From Maribacter huludaoensis (lineage in GTDB: Bacteria > Bacteroidota > Bacteroidia > Flavobacteriales > Flavobacteriaceae), in assembly GCF_029350945.1 (NCBI RefSeq), contig NZ_JARKMS010000002.1, positions 949,376 through 1,013,375 of the forward strand: a stretch of DNA of 64,000 nt, in the 5' to 3' direction. The position numbers were made by a program, and so were the translations under genes. The notes below the pieces were generated by a model. That model saw only the letters and a list, made by a program, of their open reading frames with translations, made no database searches and had not been told where the DNA came from. Shown here piece by piece: positions 61,403-64,000 of the stretch; position 1 is the first letter of the stretch; each line of letters starts with the position of its first letter.

Positions 61403-64000
61403 ATGAGCATTTATAAAGATTACCTAAAGGAGATCGAAGAACGTAAAGGTCAAGGTCTTCATCCAAAGCCAATTGATGGTGCTGAATTAATTAGTAAAAT
61501 TATTGAGCAAATCAAAGATGTGGATAATGAATATAGAGAAGATTCTCTAAAGTTTTTTATCTATAATGTTTTACCGGGTACAACCAGTGCCGCTGGGGTA
61601 AAAGCAAAATTCTTAAAAGAAATTATTCTTGGTGAATCTGTCGTTAAAGAAATTACACCGGCGTTTGCCCTAGAACAACTATCCCACATGAAGGGTGGAC
61701 CTTCTATCAAAGTTCTGTTGGATATTGCATTAGGTTCTGATGAAGCTTTGGCAAAACAGGCTGCTGAAGTTCTAAAAACTCAAGTATTTCTTTACGAAGC
61801 GGATACTTCTCGTTTAGAAGAAGCCTTTAAAAATGGTAACGCCATTGCAAGAGATATTATAGAAAGTTACGCACAAGCAGAATTTTTTACGAAACTACCA
61901 GATGTAGAAGAAGAAATTGAGGTGGTAACATATATTGCCGGCGTGGGCGACATATCAACGGATTTATTATCGCCAGGTGGTGATGCACACTCAAGATCTG
62001 ATCGTGAACTACATGGTCAATGTATGTTTGAGCATAACAAGGAGATGCAACAAGAATTATTGGCTTTGAAAGAGCAGCATCCAGATAAGCGCGTTATGCT
62101 GATTGCAGAAAAAGGAACAATGGGTGTTGGTTCATCTAGAATGTCAGGTGTAAATAATGTGGCATTATGGACGGGTATACCATCTAGTCCTTATGTGCCA
62201 TTTATCAATATAGCACCGGTAATTGCCGGTACCAATGGTATTGCTCCAATTTTCTTAACAACTGTAGGTGTAACCGGTGGTATAGGTCTAGACCTTAAAA
62301 ACTGGGTAAAGCAGAAAGATGAAGCGGGCAATACTATTGTAGATGAAGATGGCGAGCCTATTTTAAAACAGATGTATTCCGTTGCAACAGGTACCGTACT
62401 TACGATCAATACCAAAGAGAAAAAACTTTATCACGGTAAAGTTGAATTGAAAGATGTATCCGCTGCATTTACACCTCAGAAAATGGAGTTCATGAAAGCA
62501 GGTGGTTCCTATGCCGTAGTTTTTGGTAAAAAGCTTCAAACATTTGCAGCCAAGACATTGGGTATAGCTGTTCCTCAGGTTTATGCAATTTCAAAAGAAG
62601 TTTCTATTGAAGGTCAAGGTTTAACTGCTGTAGAGAAAATATTCAATAAAAATGCTGTAGGTACTTCGGGCGCTACGTTGCATGCAGGTTCTTATGTTCG
62701 CGCAGAAGTCAATATTGTAGGTTCTCAAGATACTACGGGTCTAATGACATCTCAGGAGCTGGAGATGATGGCCGCTAAGGTTATTTCCCCAATTGTAGAT
62801 GGTGCCTACCAATCTGGTTGTCATACAGCATCGGTTTGGGACGATAAATCCAAAGCCAATATTCCCAGGTTAATGAGCTTTATGAACGATTTTGGTCTAA
62901 TTACCGGTCGTGATCCAAAAGGAAAGTATTTTCCTATGACAGATGTGATCCATAAAGTACTTAACGATATCACGGTAGGGGATTGGGACATCATTATAGG
63001 TGGTGATTCTCATACACGTATGTCCAAAGGTGTTGCTTTTGGTGCAGATTCAGGTACAGTTGCCTTGGCACTGGCCACAGGTGAGGTTTCAATGCCAATT
63101 CCAGAATCGGTTAAGGTAACCTTTAAAGGACAAATGAAGTCTTATATGGATTTTCGTGATGTAGTTCATGCCACTCAACAACAAATGCTACAGCAATTTG
63201 GAGGCGAGAACGTATTTCAGGGACGTGTAATTGAAGTGCATATTGGTACATTAACTTCAGATGAAGCATTTACGTTTACTGATTGGACCGCTGAAATGAA
63301 AGCCAAAGCATCTATCTGTATTTCTGAAGACGATACCTTAATTGAATCCCTAGAGATTGCAAAAGGCCGTATTCAGATTATGATAGAAAAGGGTATGGAC
63401 AATGCAAAACAAGTTCTTAAAGGGCTTGTTGATAAAGCCGAAGCTAGAATAACGGAGCTTAAAACAGGTATTAAACCTTCTTTAAGACCAGATGCGGACG
63501 CTAAATATTATGCAGAGGTAATTATTGATTTAGATGAAATTGCCGAGCCAATGATTGCTGATCCAGATGTTAATAACGAGGATGTTTCCAAGCGTTATAC
63601 CCATGATAATATTCGTCCGTTATCTTATTACGGCGGAACTAAGAAAGTAGATCTTGGATTTGTTGGATCATGTATGGTTCATAAGGGCGATATGAAAATA
63701 TTGGCTCAGATGTTGAAAAATGTAGAGGCACAAAAAGGTAAAGTTGAATTTAATGCCCCATTGGTCGTAGCTCCACCAACATATAATATTGTTGATGAGT
63801 TGAAAGCTGAAGGAGATTGGGAAGTGCTTCAAAAATATTCAGGGTTTGAATTTGATGATAGTGCACCAAAAGGCTTGGCACGTACCAAATACGAAAACAT
63901 GCTTTATTTAGAAAGACCGGGCTGTAACCTTTGTATGGGTAACCAGGAAAAAGCAGAGCCAGGAGATACCGTTATGGCTACATCTACACGTTTATTTCAG
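61403..64000 (+). CDS. acnB: Aconitate hydratase B (3' end outside window)
   Basis: The ATG at 61403 begins MSIYKDYLKEIEERKGQGLH, typical of AcnB. The frame is open to the window edge, 866 codons, and AcnB proteins of this group are about 920 long. It has the HEAT-like domain (about 1-150), the swivelling domain 4 near 170-390 (GDISTDLLSPGGDAHSRSD, GSSRMSGVN), SGCHTA, GGDSHTRMS, and the iron-sulfur ligands in GSCMVH and GCNLCMGN. It interconverts citrate and isocitrate in the TCA cycle, and also acts as 2-methylisocitrate dehydratase in this family. Confidence 0.97.
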   Translation, partial: MSIYKDYLKEIEERKGQGLHPKPIDGAELISKIIEQIKDVDNEYREDSLKFFIYNVLPGTTSAAGVKAKFLKEIILGESVVKEITPAFALEQLSHMKGGPSIKVLLDIALGSDEALAKQAAEVLKTQVFLYEADTSRLEEAFKNGNAIARDIIESYAQAEFFTKLPDVEEEIEVVTYIAGVGDISTDLLSPGGDAHSRSDRELHGQCMFEHNKEMQQELLALKEQHPDKRVMLIAEKGTMGVGSSRMSGVNNVALWTGIPSSPYVPFINIAPVIAGTNGIAPIFLTTVGVTGGIGLDLKNWVKQKDEAGNTIVDEDGEPILKQMYSVATGTVLTINTKEKKLYHGKVELKDVSAAFTPQKMEFMKAGGSYAVVFGKKLQTFAAKTLGIAVPQVYAISKEVSIEGQGLTAVEKIFNKNAVGTSGATLHAGSYVRAEVNIVGSQDTTGLMTSQELEMMAAKVISPIVDGAYQSGCHTASVWDDKSKANIPRLMSFMNDFGLITGRDPKGKYFPMTDVIHKVLNDITVGDWDIIIGGDSHTRMSKGVAFGADSGTVALALATGEVSMPIPESVKVTFKGQMKSYMDFRDVVHATQQQMLQQFGGENVFQGRVIEVHIGTLTSDEAFTFTDWTAEMKAKASICISEDDTLIESLEIAKGRIQIMIEKGMDNAKQVLKGLVDKAEARITELKTGIKPSLRPDADAKYYAEVIIDLDEIAEPMIADPDVNNEDVSKRYTHDNIRPLSYYGGTKKVDLGFVGSCMVHKGDMKILAQMLKNVEAQKGKVEFNAPLVVAPPTYNIVDELKAEGDWEVLQKYSGFEFDDSAPKGLARTKYENMLYLERPGCNLCMGNQEKAEPGDTVMATSTRLFQ

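Overview
The window reads as chromosomal DNA of a marine-type member of the Bacteroidota, most likely Flavobacteriaceae (Maribacter/Zobellia-like). This rests on the AT-rich composition, the near absence of Shine-Dalgarno sequences, a TAnnTTTG-like -7 element before one gene, and typical gene content: ABC-F ATPase, DUF4105 protein, CMD/TatC/KdsD/LptB cluster, SurA-like pair with MoxR, and AcnB-type aconitase. No rRNA, tRNA, CRISPR array, insertion sequence or prophage was seen. The two ends cut through a MATE transporter (5' part missing) and acnB (3' part missing).

Layout. 1-7.5 kb: MATE pump, a small acidic protein, a PAP2 phosphatase and an ArnT-like glycosyltransferase on +, facing a - strand set (flippase-like membrane protein, GT2, MeaB, GalM). 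7.6-10.1 kb: an ECF sigma factor, a membrane-anchored probable anti-sigma factor and a large exported protein, all overlapping. 10.1-12.5 kb: CBM9-like lipoprotein, MsrA lipoprotein, M23 peptidase. 12.5-14.1 kb: a repeat-rich island with two small secreted proteins. 14.1-18.2 kb: an SGNH esterase divergent from an ABC ATPase and FtsX-like permease, the same arrangement as E. coli tesA/ybbA/ybbP. 18.2-25 kb: two exported amidohydrolases, a DEAD-box helicase, a third small secreted protein and a sensor kinase. 25-38 kb (mostly -): SecA, DUF2795 protein, cobalamin adenosyltransferase, a methyltransferase-like remnant, a fourth small secreted protein, ABC-F, DUF4105 protein and pyruvate carboxylase. 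38-47.8 kb: PssA, DinB, amine oxidase-like, Dus, radical SAM, PhoD, GyrI-like, MFS and DUF4345 genes. 47.8-53.1 kb: LptB, CMD, TatC, KdsD and divergent RecQ. 53.4-64 kb: fasciclin protein, carboxypeptidase-like-domain protein, RluF-type synthase, class A beta-lactamase-fold hydrolase, SurA-like chaperones, MoxR and AcnB.

Most of the window is ordinary core genome: envelope biogenesis (LptB, KdsD, TatC, SecA, SurA), B12-linked metabolism (MeaB, adenosyltransferase, B12-type radical SAM protein) and central carbon metabolism (pyruvate carboxylase, aconitase). The most unusual material is a dispersed family of four tiny secreted proteins (A 13115, B 13877, C 21629, D 30932 on -). Each has a 20-residue signal peptide ending in AQ, a variable acidic middle and a basic C-terminal motif of the form ARLYxxKNxRxxRxLxFIT. 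Each lies alone in an intergenic island. Upstream they carry TTCGTC-type elements, in two cases as direct repeats 21 bp apart, which resembles LytTR-regulator binding sites. This looks like a small regulon of secreted peptides. Its function is unknown to me.
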